DNA of 64,000 nt from Paratinospora sagittata (taxonomy: Eukaryota > Streptophyta > Magnoliopsida > Ranunculales > Menispermaceae): assembly GCA_035771175.1 (NCBI GenBank), contig CM069600.1, positions 3,513,210 to 3,577,209 of the forward strand. Reading direction: 5' to 3'. The notes beneath the pieces were generated by a model. That model saw only the letters and a program-made list of their open reading frames with translations. It was not told the DNA's origin and searched no databases. The position numbers and the translations under genes are program-made. Shown here in pieces: positions 40,231 to 51,880 of the stretch (position 1 is its first letter; every line of letters begins with the position of its first letter).

Positions 40231-40590
40231 CTCAAATTTTATCAGCACGTTCGTAGCTTATGGTTCTTCATTCTGGTCGGTGAAGATCTTGATCAGAGGT
40301 TTCTTCTAAGATATCTAACCTCTCAAACAAAGCTGATCGGAAAGTCTGGATTTCTCGTGCCGTTTCGGTCAAACTTGTAGATCTCCTAAATCTACCGTTA
40401 GATGGCTACCAAATTTTGGTATGTGGTTTAAAACTGATATTTATACATTCTGAACGGTGGAGATCTTAATTAGAGGCTTTTTCTAAGAGATATAACCTCT
40501 CAAACGAAGCTGGTCGGAATTTATGGGTTTCTCATGCCGTTTCCGTCAAACTTGTAGATCTCCTAAATCTACCGTTGGATGGATATAAAA
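40231..40590. repeat. Two ~180-bp direct repeats in the solo LTR
   Basis: Both units contain TCAAACTTGTAGATCTCC followed by TAAATCTACCGTT, and an earlier TAACCTCTCAAAC, at about 180-bp spacing. A decayed third unit may follow (40640-40800). Confidence 0.75.
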
Positions 40591-41721
40591 TTTTGGTATG
40601 TAGTTTATAACTGATATTTCTGTATTATGGACGGTGAAGATGTTTATACGTTTAGCATTTTGTGTGATATAGCCATCTGAGTTTGGGTATTTGCAGCAGG
40701 AAAGGAGAAACTGTCTGATTAGATACTTGTTCATCAAAGATACATATCTTTTCGGTCCACCGTTGGATTGGGCTGATATTTGGACAGAAGGTTTGTTTCT
40801 TCACATACTTCAATCTGTACGGTTGATTTTGTGATTGCGTATTTCTGTTGGTAGATTGATACATCTGAACAGAATAGTAAATGAAGAATTGGTAGGGTTG
40901 CTTGTATTAGACCTAAATTTAGAATATGAACTTAGACCTTTCCAAATAGCTTGCATGTCAACTATGTTGACCTAGTTGCCATTGTTGATGAACCCATGAT
41001 GCAAAATCAGTGATATACATGGCTGAACATAGTGACCTAGTGTAAATCGACAATATGGCTTAAGTATGGAAAATTTCATACTTTAGGGCTTTTGATGCTT
41101 TTGGCCTAGAATCATTGAATTGATGTAACTTATGTTTAATTAAGCATGATTAGGGTTGATTATGCTACTGATTTGGTGGTTGTGACCATATCATGGGTTA
41201 GGCCTACTTGTGATCAAGTGACCCAATTTGGGCATGTTTATGCCTAAAAGAATTGAAAATCAGTATTTTTGATTAATAGAATGGTTTATGTATGAGAACT
41301 ATGCATTAGAGGCCTAAGTCATGTGATTTGAGTTGAATGATGGGATTAGATGAGATTTAGGCCTATTGTTTATATGTGGGCTGATTTAGGGTTGATGTGT
41401 AATGTCTATGTGATTGAGCATAGAAATTGATGTATGGTAGGATATTGATGAATGTTTTAGGATCTTAACTTGGGTTGATTCGGTTTGGTGATCGTGTGTG
41501 GTTAAGTACTCTCGCGAGGCTTGGTTGTGAGTAGACTTCATTTATGATTATATCTTTTATGTCATCATATCATTTATATATTGTATGTTGAAAGCATGAA
41601 TGTGTTCTAATGTTTTGAATGATGCATTTATTTGAGAAAACCTTATGACTTTGGTTGGGCCCATCTATCTGGCTAATAGGGGGACTTAATCTTGTCATAG
41701 GAGGGTTTTAGGAAAGGAAAT

Positions 41722-41822
41722 GATTGGGATCAACGGCACGGTGAAATAGACGTGTACTAGTAACCCAAATAAAAATGACTGGGATCAACGGTACGGTGAA
41801 ATAGACGTGCACTAGTAACCCA
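41722..41822. repeat. Short direct repeat in the solo LTR
   Basis: GGGATCAACGG followed by ACGGTGAAATAGACGTG and ACTAGTAACCCAA occurs twice at 55-bp spacing. Confidence 0.85.
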
Positions 41823-43169
41823 ATGCATGTGGAATGTGGATCCAAATTGATAAACTTTTAATTGCATCGAACGTATTATAAATGTTTGATATCTATATGT
41901 TATGAGCTTTTAATCATGCTACACATTGACATGCATACATGATATTTATTGATGAGTATTGATAGCATATTTGAATTCTATTCACTGGGCACCGTTGGCT
42001 CACCCTCATTTTCCTCTTTCAGGTCCTTCTGTCCCGAATAAGGGCAAAGGAGTAGTTATATCTTGAGGGCCTTGCCTGCGAGAGAATCCAAAGCCTCGAT
42101 GTGAGTTGTGAGGCATTTTGATTGAATTGTGTTTAAACTATGAAGTATTATATTTTGGATTATGTAATTATAACACTTACCACATTGTAGTATGGGTGAG
42201 TTGGGACTTGTTAGATAAACCATGTGGGCATATGACGATTTTTATTTGTACCCACAATTTTGGACTTTATGTGTATGTCAATCTTAATGGACTGTAGAGA
42301 TTATGATTTTATTTATGGTTCATTTTTATGGATTATCCCTTGTCTTTGATGATTAATACGGTGGGTAGTTTTGTTTAGTACCTTTTAATATTATGTCGTT
42401 GTTTGAGATAAGGCTCGTAGGGTCTCAACCACCTCACGAGAGTTGAGGAGTGGTCGGAGATGCCTACGCCGGGCGTCCCGCCCCGGCATTCCGCATGCCA
42501 TTCCCTGCGGGGTTGGTGGTCCGGGGCGCGGGGTCGCCACATGCGAAGTGCATAGTGTTGTGCGTCGTAAGTCACCCAATAGCCATTTCGCCCTCACACA
42601 CACCCGCACGCATGTCGCGTGCGCGGGGTGATGCATAAGCATCACACCCGAGCCTTCCTTGTATGTGTATGTTAGCTGAAATTCAAGTATAGTACTCTAA
42701 CTACACTTATAAGTAAATAATTAGAATTCTATCTTTCCTATGTGAGACTAAAAGATTGTTTTCAAATTTCACCACTTTACATATATCAAGTAGGTTGCTT
42801 TAGACTCAATTTCTCATTTACTTATATATTCTTAATCTTCACATATCAAAGATTAATAATTAACTTACTACCACCCAAAATCACTTGTGGGTTCCACTTT
42901 AATATTTAGCTGAAAATGGTGAAAAACCATGTTATAATTACCCATTTTCCAACAATCCCCCACATGAATGGAAATTGAACTAATTGCACTTTCTATCATT
43001 CCCCACATAAATGGATTTTTGATGCAATATTGAAAATTTTTTAATGCAGACACTAGAGAGAGTACTAGTTGAACGAGTTACATCGGGATAGACAGTTTGT
43101 GGCTTTGAACCTTCTCTAGTGAAACACTATCGAATTTGCTAATTAATCAGTGAACATGATGTCTTGAAC

Positions 43170-46110
43170 TGCTCAGCCGTTGATGCAAACCAAGACAATA
43201 ATGTACACACAACTCAATTCCAAATAATTTTGGTTCTCACGGTTGTGTTCATTTTGGCCATGAACAACTCCCGGATTCATGAGTGCTTTAGAGAATTCAA
43301 GCCTTAAAATCCTCATAGAATTGGCCCAATTCACACTCACAACTATAAATTCAGATTTCATAGTGGATCTGACTATACATGTTTGTTTTGAGGATTTCTA
43401 TGATATCGCTCATCCTCCAATTGTGAACACATATCCACTCGTAGATTTTGTGTCCTTGGAGTCATATCCAGTTTGCATCACTATATCCTTCTAGAATAGC
43501 TGGATATCTTGTATAATGCAATCCATAATGTTGTGTACGTTAGATATCTAAGTACCATAATCAAAGCTTTCCAACGAGCCTTGCCTGGATTGCTTGTAAA
43601 TCGACTCAATTTATTAATTGCATATGTTATATCAGGTTATGTATATACCATAACATATATTAGACTGCCAAGTATACGTGAATATTCTAATTGATTTATG
43701 GGTTGCCCTTTATTCTTGATAAGATGTAAATTCACATCTATAGGTGTTTTTATAGGACTAGTATCGTATTTATTGAACTTAATTAATATTTTCTCAATAT
43801 AATGAGATTGAGACAAGACTAATCCATCAGATGTTTTAAAAATTTTAATCCCTAAAATAACATCAGCAACGCCCATATCTTTCATATCAAAATGTCTAGT
43901 CAACATTTTCTTGGTAGACTCGATTATGACTATTATTACCTATAATCAACATATCATCCACGTAAAGGCACACTATGACATAGTCCTTTAATATGTTTTT
44001 AACATATACACATTTGTCACATTCATTGATTTTAAAACCATTGGACAACATGACATTGTCAAATTAAAATGTCATTGTTTTGGTGCTTGTTTTAATTCAT
44101 ATAATGATTTCACAAGTCTACACACCTTATGTTCTTGTTCAAGTGCAACGAATCCTTCAGGTTGTTGCATATATATCTCTTCTTCTAATTCGCCATTTAA
44201 GAAAGTTGTATTAACATTCATTTTATAAATTTCAAGATTGTTTATTGCAGCAATAACAATTAACATTCTTATGGATGTTATAGTTATCGGTGAATATGTA
44301 TCGAAGAAATCAATACCCTACTTTTGTTTAAAGCCCTTGGCTACCAACCTAGCATTATATTTATCAATTGAACTGTCAGCCTTTAATTTTCTTTTAAAAA
44401 TCCATTTACACCCTGAAGGCGTCATACCTATTGGTAATCTACAAATTCCCAGGTATGATTGTGCATGATTGATTTAATTTCACTATTTATTGCTTCCTTC
44501 CAAAAATGAGCTTCGGGTGTTGACATTGCCTCTTTCAAAGTTTGAAGCTCACTTTCTAACATGTACGTTAGAAAATCAGGACCAAAAGACTTTACAACTT
44601 TAGCATTTTTACTGCGTCTAGGTTCATCCTCTAAATCTTTATCTAGAGGATTACTATTGCTATTTGCAGTGTCATAAATTCTTTTATTTGAACTTAGCTT
44701 GTGCATATTTTTATCTGAAAAATATGCTCAAAAAATGTTGCATTTCTAGATTCCATAATTGTATTCACATGTATATCAAAAATATCTGATTTGTATACAA
44801 GGAACCTATATGCACTATTGTTATAAACATAACCAATGAATATACAATTAATGGTTTTATGCCTTATCTTAACCTTTTTAGGTTCAAATATTGCTACCTT
44901 AGCTAAACACCCCACACTTTTAAATATTTATAGGAAGGTTTCCGACCTTTCCACAACTCATAAGGAGTAACATCCTTATTTTTATGGGGTATTTTGTTAA
45001 GAATGTAGTTAGCAAAGAGAATTGCTTCCCTCCACATATTTTGAGGTAACCCAGAACTTATCAGCATGACATTCATCATTTCTTTCAATGTTCGGTTCTT
45101 GCATTCAACAATACGATTTGATTGAGGCGAATAAGGAGTGGTTGTTTGATGAATAATACCATGTTCTTGACAGAACGCACCAAAAGGTGTTTCATATTCA
45201 CCACCTCTATCGCTTCTTATTGCCTTTATCCTTTTACCAAGTTGATTTTCAACCTCATTCTTATAGTGTTTGAATAGTTCCAAAGCTTCATCTTTGCTTT
45301 TAAGCAAATAAACATAACAATATCTTGTACTGTCATCAATAAAAGTAATAAAATATTTTTCCCACCTATAGTTTGTACAAATTTTAAGTCACATATATCG
45401 TTGTAAATTAATTCTAGAGGTTCAAGGTTTCTTTCAACTTAATGAAATAGTGTTTTAGTTAACTTTGCCTCAACACATATTTCACACTTATGATTTGGAT
45501 CAATTTGATAGTTAGGTAATAATTCTAAATTCTTCATTTTTCATAATGAATTAAAATTAACATGTCCTAATCTATCATGCCATAAACAAGAAGACTCCAA
45601 AAAATAAACAGAAGATGGATATTTATTATCTTCAAAGTTGTGATTATAAACATTACATTCATTTTGAATAATCCCCTTTCCAAGTACCCCTTTCCCACAA
45701 ATACATTATTTTTGGAAAGTACAAATTTATTGGAATCAAAGACCATCCTAAAATCACTTTTGCTCAACAGTGAGCCTCAAACAAGATTCTTCCGGATGTC
45801 AGGTACATGCAGCACATCGATCAAGGTGAGTTCATTTCCTGAGGTCATCTTCAGAACCACCTTTCCAAGACCAGTTATTGCTAAAATTACTGAATTGCCC
45901 ATGATCAGATTACGTCCTCTTATTGTTGTATAAGAGGAAAACATTTTTATCAGCACAGACATGCCGGGTGGCTCCAGTATCAATCCACCACTCTCTGAGT
46001 TTATAAATTATGTTGGCTTCAAAAACCACAACAGATAACATTATGGCAGTTACATCTTCAGTTTTTTTCCACTGTCATATTGACTTGATTGTTCTTGGAC
46101 TTGCCTTTTG
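43170..46110 (-). pseudogene. Copia pol (protease, integrase, RT, RNase H), decayed
   Basis: Fragments in order on the minus strand: protease-side sequence with [13 protein letters not shown] (~45777-45983); integrase core with IRSDRGGEYETPFGAFCQEH and YSPQSNRIVECKNRT (44903-45307); RT with EAINSEIKSIMHNHTWEFV (~44440), QQPEGFV and LYELKQAPKQ (~44080), and the intact catalytic YVDD at 43953-43964; then RNase H with YSDANW-like remnants down to ~43170. Many stops and frameshifts separate these blocks. The element cannot encode an active polyprotein. Confidence 0.88.
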
Positions 46111-46135
46111 ATTGACAATCTTTGGCTTTGTGCCC

Positions 46136-46930
46136 TTATTTTTGGCCAATTATAGCACTTGCCATTGAACTTCTGGGCTTTGCCTTTCTTTTGGGTCTAA
46201 CTATCACCAGTGTGCTTTCTCTTCTTGTTCTTGGCGTGCTTTTCCTCCACAAGGTTAACTTTAGGCTCTGTATGGTCTCTAGTTTTCTTGTCATGACTCT
46301 TATTGTCTTGTTCAATCTGCAGTCTGTCAATAAGGTCTTCAAGTCCCATGTCCTTACGCTTGTGCTCGAGATAGATCTTGAAATCTTTCCAAGTAGGTGA
46401 CAACTTCTCAATAATTGCAGCTACTTGAAAAAATTCACTCAAAGACATTTTCTCCGCATGAATCTTATGAAGAATAATCTGTAACTCTTGAACTTGATTC
46501 AACATAGTATTTGAATCCACCATTTTGTAATCAAGGAACCTGCTGACGACAAATTTCTTATGGCCAACATCTTCAGTCTTGTATTTCTTATCCAAAGAAT
46601 TTCAAAGTTCCTTGGCAGTACGGAATGTAATATACACATTAAACAGTGTATTTTCTAGCCCATTCAGAATGTAATTCTTGCATAGAAAATCAGAGTGTCT
46701 CCATGCTTGAGTTGTAGCAATGACATGTTTATCAGTCTCATCATCTCTCAGTTCAGGTTTGTCTTCATTCAACACCTTGACCAAGTTGATGGTGGTCAGG
46801 TAAAATAACGTCTTTTATTGCCACCTTTTGAAGTCAGTGTCAGTGACCTTATCTGGCTTCTTAGGTTTCACAAAAATAGTAATTGGTTTAGGGGCGGAGT
46901 CTTATCTCCATCATGTTAATTGCCTTAAGA
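46136..46930 (-). pseudogene. Copia gag, decayed
   Basis: The frames at 46602-46784 (KNYILNGLENTLFNVY) and 46197-46595 (KYKTEDVGHKKFVVSRFLDYKM... and LSPTWKDFKIYLEHKRK) match the common plant Copia gag region (UBN2-like). A CCHC knuckle is only partly recognisable near 46140. Stops occur at 46600 and upstream. Confidence 0.8.
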
Positions 46931-46931
46931 T

Positions 46932-48174
46932 TGTTAACTGTATGGTGGCAATCTTCACTGAAAAATAGCTTTTAAAATAATCAATTAGATTAGTCTCCAG
47001 TCTGAGTGATGGAGTCACAATGGTCTCACTTAAATATCACTCTTCTAGAGCAGCAAGTTGCTTTCCGTTCACTATTTAAAGGTATTAGGGACAAGACTAT
47101 GTCTAGTTAAACTAGATCAATTACTATTCCAACAGAGTAACGACGTAGATTGAGGCTAGAGTGTGACTCTATGTCCTTAAGACGATTATGTCCCGCTTAG
47201 GTGCTCACGATGTATGACACTTGTCTCCTAAGATAAAACAATCTCCTTCTTGTGACAGCAACAATTCAACTCACAAGAATAATCGAACCCAAATTGGTTG
47301 TACTCACTCAAATGCTAAAAGCAGATAAGAGAGAAAAGAAGAAAATTCAGAGATTCAAGAATTTTTGTGATGAATTTCTGAGTTCTGGAGGCTTTATTTA
47401 TAGATAAATCGTGATTGTACATGGTGCCTGTTTATGTACCGTTGGATCGAGTCTAATAGCATCTAGACCCAAACTGACAGATTTGATTGACATACTTGAT
47501 CGTACACCATTGGGTCATATCTGATCGATTTAGGCGCAATCTAACGGCTCCGCTCGTTGTAACCGATGCAACACTGTTGGATCGCGGTCGATCCAATAGG
47601 TCACAATCTGACGGTCCCGATCAACACATCTGATCCCACACTGTCAGATCTTCATACATTGCACCTAGACACATAACTACATTCATTGTATCTGGAAGTC
47701 CCAGATCTTCCATGGATGAATCTCATCCGTCTGATTTGCCTCAATCTCCGAAAATGAAAAGCTCCTCGCGATGATGAGTATGTGCGAAGTGCAAAGTGTT
47801 GTGCGGCCTAAGTCTCCCAATAGCTCTCTCATCAGGGTGATGCTTTCTTCATTGTGTGTGTGTGTGTGTTAGTTGAAATTCAAGTGTAAAACTCTAGCTA
47901 CACTTATAAGTAAATAATTAGAATTCTATTTTTCCAATATGTGACTAAAAGATTGTTTCTAAATTTTACCACTTTACACATATCAAGTAGGCTACTTTAG
48001 ACTCAATTTCTCATTCACATATAAATGAGTATAGCTAAATACTTATATATTCTTAATCTTCACATATCAAAGATTAATATTCAACTTTGTCCCACCCAAA
48101 ATCACTTGTAGGTCCCACTTTAATATTTAGCTAAAAATAGTAAAAAACCATGTTTAATTATCCATTTTCCAATA
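46932..48174 (-). repeat. 5' LTR of the Copia element
   Basis: A 1,243-bp LTR. It begins on the minus strand at 48174 with TATTGGAAAATGG (TG changed to TA) and ends at 46932 (TG on the plus strand). A (GT)n tract lies at 47853-47869. It is about 40 bp longer than the 3' LTR without its insert. Confidence 0.85.
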
Positions 48175-48294
48175 ACCCGTGCTTGAGGCGAATTAAATGC
48201 TTGAATTCGTTCGAAGTGTGGAAACCTTAGCTTTCTCGTTAAGCCAACTTGGCGTCTCACCCTTTGATGTTGTAGCTGCTGCTGTTCTCAACAG

Positions 48295-48336
48295 GTAATA
48301 TAGTAAATAACCCTACCTCTCTTCTTATTCTTCTTC

Positions 48337-48416
<80 letters not shown>

Positions 48417-49138
48417 GTTGTTGTTGGACCCATTTCTCGGTGTGGTAGCGTACCAAGCTAGATGTCACGCCATAAGTTAGACTAACTAGCAACCCAATGA
48501 TGACATCAACTCGACAGACGTAGATACCGACCAAAGGCTTACAAATACCAACCTGCCAGAGAGACAAACGACTTATCAGCAACGACATAGACGCCAACTC
48601 ATACTTTTGAATATGTACGAATAGACTGACCAGGTACAACTTGGACAACACAGACAAACTCATACATAATAATAAACTGTCAGCTCAACATATATTGATC
48701 TGACCAACGAAGTTGTTATTTGACACGGTTAAGGATCACATGAGATCTATTGCGAAAGATTTGGGAAACACTCCTAGTCCGGCTATAATGACATTATCTA
48801 ACTCTCCTGGTCCAACCACGAGGTTATGGAATTCTCCTAATTCAACCTGGAGACTTCTAAGCTCTCCAAGTTTAACTAGGATACTACTACTTGTTGTTGT
48901 TGTTGTCGTCGTCTTTGTTCATTTCAATTTATGAACTAACAAGAGTTTGGACAATGTTATTATTATTATTATTAAAAGCTAAACAAGAATTTGGAAAATG
49001 TTGAAATGACATTTTTAGTGGAAATTGATGGAAACGTTTGCATGAATCCACCGTTGTATTGAATAAGGATGATTTTAGGTAACAACATATATGTTTTGAT
49101 TTTCAATGTTTTAAAAATTTAAGTTTTTTATCATACCC
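48295..49138. other. Intron-like sequence after AAE14 exon copy 1
   Basis: It begins GTAATATAGTAAATAACCC, like the intron start of copy 2 at 51043, then carries a large (TTA)n microsatellite. About 480 bp at 48420-48900 has no counterpart in copy 2 and may be an inserted fragment of unknown type. At 48910-49070 the phrase TTTGTTCATTTCAATTTATG, shared with 51125-51440, returns. Confidence 0.45.
48337..48415. repeat. (TTA)n microsatellite
   Basis: An almost pure ATT/TTA tract of about 79 bp. It is homologous in position to the shorter tract at 51077-51113 in the next unit. Confidence 0.95.
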
Positions 49139-49800
49139 GATACTATCTGATTTTTATCAATACAATAAATTTTGATAATATCTCAATATAATAGTGAAAA
49201 TAAATACAATAAAGTTATTTTTATATAGAAGTTGCTATTGTGTTATATTCTTATTTATTTATTTATTTTTTAGAAAAAGGTATTTTCATTTTTTGTTCTG
49301 GGAGCGAATTACGAGGTGCGTGAAGAAATTCATCACGAGTTCGACCTGTCCTTATTCATTTTTATTGAGAAAAGTGCCATTGCTCTGCAAATTCTTAAAT
49401 ATAAAAAAATTAGTCTATCCCAAATGAGAAGACTATCGGGTGCAGAAAAATCGATACAAAAAAAATGGCACTTTTATACAAAAATCACATCGATACTATC
49501 TGATTTTTATCAATTGTTAATTTGTTACTTAATATAATAAAATTTGATAATATCTCAATATAATAGTAAAAATAAATATCTCATTCCAATATAGAAGTTG
49601 TTACTGTACTTTATTCTTATTTATTTATTTTTTTTAAGTAAAAAATGTACTTTCGACAAATAAGGGGGTAGTTTTTGGTTTTGGGAGTGAATTACAGTGC
49701 GAGAATGAATTTATCATGAGTTCGACCCACTTTCGTTTATTTTGAGAAGTATCTTTGCTCTATAAATTTTTAAATTTAATTTAAAAGAATTAATCTCCTT
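49139..49800. repeat. ~350-bp tandem duplication
   Basis: GATACTATCTGATTTTTATC begins both units (49139 and ~49491). Each continues through TTTGATAATATCTCAATATA, a TTATTTATTTATT tract and a GAGTTCGACC phrase. A third related piece lies at 38340-38440, on the other side of the Copia element. Confidence 0.8.
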
Positions 49801-49849
49801 GGTAACGACCCGTTTACCACGTAGAGTATGGAACGGATAGAATTGGAGC

Positions 49850-50125
49850 AGCCACGAGCGGCTTCGGCACGAGAAGATACTCTATTTTGAAGAAGTGTGG
49901 ATAAGAGTACGATTGAACCGAGATGGACGGGGGTAGACATCCTGCATCCTTGGCTAAGGCAATACCCTCTTTAAGAGCCACACACTCTCTTCAGCTACTT
50001 CAACAGGTGTCCAGATATGGAGTTTTGCTAAACGGATCTCCCCTTCTTTCATTACCCAGGCCAATGAATTTTTTGCTTTGATCCAAGGCAGCGTCGACAT
50101 TGAGAAAAACCAGTGCTTTGGATTA
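49850..50125 (-). pseudogene. RNase H-like retroelement fragment
   Basis: On the minus strand the sequence reads VDAALDQSKKFIGLG, then after frameshifts VALKEGIALAKDAGC. This resembles the start of the RNase H-like domain (RVT_3 type) found near plant LINE proteins. The order fits, but identity rests on few residues. Confidence 0.35.
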
Positions 50126-50830
50126 TTTGATTTTGTTACCGGTGAGCACCCGTCGATCTCTCTCTGTCTCTCTCTCTTAGGGTTTCGAGAAATTATTTCC
50201 TTTCATTTGTTTACATTAATTTTGTTGTTCTGTTGGATCGTAAATTTTGTCCGATTTTATATATATTGGTTTCGATTACTGTATTTGCGCACCGAATTGC
50301 TTGCGGCGTTTGATAGATGGCCTGCGTTTCTAGGGTTTCGTGAGTTGTGTGTTGTTGTTAAGTCGTTTGAGACTTGTTGTGGAAGGTAGGTAATTTGTGT
50401 GTAGTAGACGATTCAAGATAGGGAACTTCTTGTAGATACAGTTTAAGCCTCTGTTTCTTTAGCTGAATGCATGCTTAGATGTGTTCCTGTTTTCGAATTT
50501 GTTTGAAGCTCGAGTCTTAGGGGTTGGGACACCTTCTCATCTTCCCTTGCATATGAAAGAGAGAGAAAAAAAAAAAGGGAAGAAAGATTTCAAATAACCT
50601 TCACAGAAAGTGCAAAGAATTATTGCATGTTTCTAATACACATGGTAGCAGAAGTCTAACTTTTGATATCCTCTCCCCCCACAGCCTCCCCTTAAAAAAG
50701 AAAAGAAAAACCCTTAGCTGAAATAATATATTTTACAATGTTCAGTGACTTTTTACCAACTTTTCACTATTTCTCATGAAAAATTAATGCTGAACTTTTG
50801 AGGAATAATTTTTAAAATTCAGAGACTCCT
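50126..50830 (+). promoter_or_regulatory. Possible 5' leader of the intact AAE14-like exon
   Basis: CT-rich leader sequence (TCGATCTCTCTCTGTCTC) and TAGGGTTT telo-box-like motifs occur near 50155-50190 and 50330. Just before the start codon the sequence reads TTCAG followed by AGACTCCTATG, so a 5' UTR intron ending at about 50821 is possible. Transcript data are needed to confirm this. Confidence 0.3.
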
Positions 50831-51042
50831 ATGAAGCAAGAGCATCATCAACAACATCAAGGGCATATTTGCCAATGCTTGAGGCGAATTGCGACACTTC
50901 GTCGCGATTCTCCGGTCACCATCTTCGGCAGTCGCCGGAAGACGGGTCTCGAATTCGTTCAAAGTGTGGAAACCCTAGCTTTCTCGTTGAGGCGGCTTGG
51001 CGTCTCACCCTCGGATGTTGTAGCCATTGCTGCTTTCAATAG
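50831..51042 (+). CDS. AAE14: Exon 1 of an AAE14-like 2-succinylbenzoate-CoA ligase (partial)
   Basis: The frame opens at ATG 50831 and runs 70 codons plus two bases to AG|GTAATA at 51042/51043. It reads HICQCLRRIATLRRDSPVT, then TGLEFVQSVETLAFSLRRLG and VSPSDVVAIAAFN. From memory this matches the N-terminus of Arabidopsis AAE14 (HICQCLTRLASVKR..., TGREFVDGVLSLAAGLIRLG, VVSISAFN), and the exon would end at the same Ser codon. AAE14 activates o-succinylbenzoate with CoA in phylloquinone (vitamin K1) synthesis, in plastid and peroxisome. No exon 2 (expected to start LFLEWLLA-like) is seen in the next 13 kb, which is filled by decayed duplicates and retrotransposons. It is either the start of a gene with a very long intron or an orphan fragment. 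Confidence 0.72.
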
Positions 51043-51075
51043 GTAATAATAATAAATAACCCTACCCTCCTCCTC

Positions 51076-51076
<1 letters not shown>

Positions 51077-51114
<38 letters not shown>

Positions 51115-51440
51115 GCTATTATTGTTGTCTTTGTTCATTTCAACTTATGAACAAACAAGAATTTGGAAAATGCGCTAGAAATGACGTTTTTAGTGGACAT
51201 AATATAATAACCCTCTCTTCTTCTTCTTATTACTATTATTAATATTATTATTGTTGTTGTTGTTGTTGTTTTCTTTGTTCATTTCAATTTATGAACTAAA
51301 CAAGAATTTGGAAAATGCTGAAATGACATTTTTAATGGACATAATACAATATCCCTCTTCTTTTTTTTTTCTTCTTCTTCATTGTCTTTGTTCATTTATA
51401 TTTATGAACTAAAACAAGAATTTGGAAAATGCTGAAATTG
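51077..51440. repeat. (ATT)n microsatellite and threefold minisatellite
   Basis: A (TTA)n tract at 51077-51125 is followed by three copies of a unit containing TTTGTTCATTT, TATGAAC, CAAGAATTTGGAAAATG and GTGGACATAATA, at roughly 100-150-bp spacing with TTC/TTG-rich linkers. Confidence 0.75.
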
Positions 51441-51659
51441 CGTTTTTAGTGGAAATTGATGGAAACATTTCCATCATTTTACCATTGGATTGTATTGAAT
51501 AATGCATGATTTTGGGCAATTTAATTTAATTGTGTGTTGAAGGTGATGTTTGAATTGATGTTTGCTAGAAAAATATTTTAGATAAAACGAAAAGTTAGAA
51601 TCAAAAGTGTCTCTTGTTCTTTTACATATTGTAGTCCTTGACATTGACCAAAAAACTTG

Positions 51660-51880
51660 TTATGTTTCCATAAACTTAACTCAACAAAGTCTTTTTCTAA
51701 CTCCATGGATTTAGGGTTTACTGCTATGTGAATTCGCTTCCATCACTTTTACTTACTATATCAATGGGTAAGTTACCTAGATTCATGTTTCATCTACTAG
51801 ATTTCATCTACCTAACACAATCCTCCTGCTTTATGCAAGCTTGGGACCAACTGTGTGTAAAAACCTTTTTTGGCTTGATT
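51660..51880 (-). repeat. RTE-type LINE remnant in unit A
   Basis: AACTCAACAAAGTCTTTTTC, then GAATTCGCTTCCATCAC, then ATCTACCTAACACAATCC and CTTGGGACCAAC, in the same order as the copy at 27235-27620. It was present before the unit duplicated, since unit B has it too. Confidence 0.5.

Larger units (their letters stand above)
39474..42541 (+). mobile_element. Solo Gypsy-type LTR (3,068 bp) nested in the Copia LTR
   Basis: A perfect 5-bp duplication, TGCGA, lies at 39469-39473 and 42542-42546. The insert starts TGTGACGCCCCGAAAAT and ends GGGGTCGCCACA, the termini of large Tekay/Del-type Gypsy LTRs. There is no gag or pol inside, so it is a solo LTR or, less likely, a small non-autonomous element. 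Internal repeats include a 41-bp minisatellite (39901-40094), a ~180-bp direct repeat (40231-40590) and a 55-bp-spaced duplication (41722-41822). The right end is strikingly GC-rich. The overlapping open frames there (42375-42645) show no domain. Confidence 0.85.
38680..42954 (-). repeat. 3' LTR of the Copia element (interrupted)
   Basis: About 1.2 kb of LTR sequence, split at 39473/39474 by a Gypsy-type solo LTR. It matches the 5' LTR throughout (shared phrases include TGGTGGCAATCTTCACTGAA and GGAGTCACAATGGTCTC). Its start on the minus strand is TGTTGGAAAATGG at 42954. Confidence 0.85.
38680..48174 (-). mobile_element. Decayed Copia retrotransposon with nested solo LTR
   Basis: The coding order on the minus strand is gag, protease, integrase, reverse transcriptase, RNase H, which defines Copia. 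LTRs lie at 46932-48174 (5') and 38680-42954 (3', including a 3,068-bp insert). Their outer ends read TG...CA, with one decayed TA. The flanks GCCAG (38675-38679) and ACCCG (48175-48179) are a degenerate 5-bp duplication. A polypurine tract, GTGGGGGAT, abuts the 3' LTR. The two LTRs differ at about 7 of the first 100 bases, all transitions, so the insertion is old. The host sequence is the first AAE14 exon copy. Confidence 0.9.
38620..48294 (+). pseudogene. AAE14-like exon 1, copy 1, split by a Copia element
   Basis: The left part (38620-38679) reads from an ATG through EKQEHQKQQAHICQ, matching the intact copy at 50831. The frame resumes at 48180 with CLRRI after 9.5 kb of Copia element. Then about 60 bases present in the intact copy are replaced by about 10. 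This shifts frame and meets a stop soon after (NSFEVWKP). Exon homology ends at 48294, followed by GTAATA. The copy is dead twice over, by deletion and by insertion. It starts 13 codons differently from the intact copy, so the ancestral start may have lain upstream. Confidence 0.75.

Noticed and set aside
42375..42645. Four overlapping open frames in GC-rich DNA
   Set aside because: They appear because the right end of the solo LTR is GC-rich and lacks stops; none has a recognisable motif.
48713..48934. 73-residue frame with repeated SPxxTR-like phrases
   Set aside because: The short repetitive phrases and a terminal Val run come from a degenerate repeat beside a (GTT)n tract; no homology recognised.
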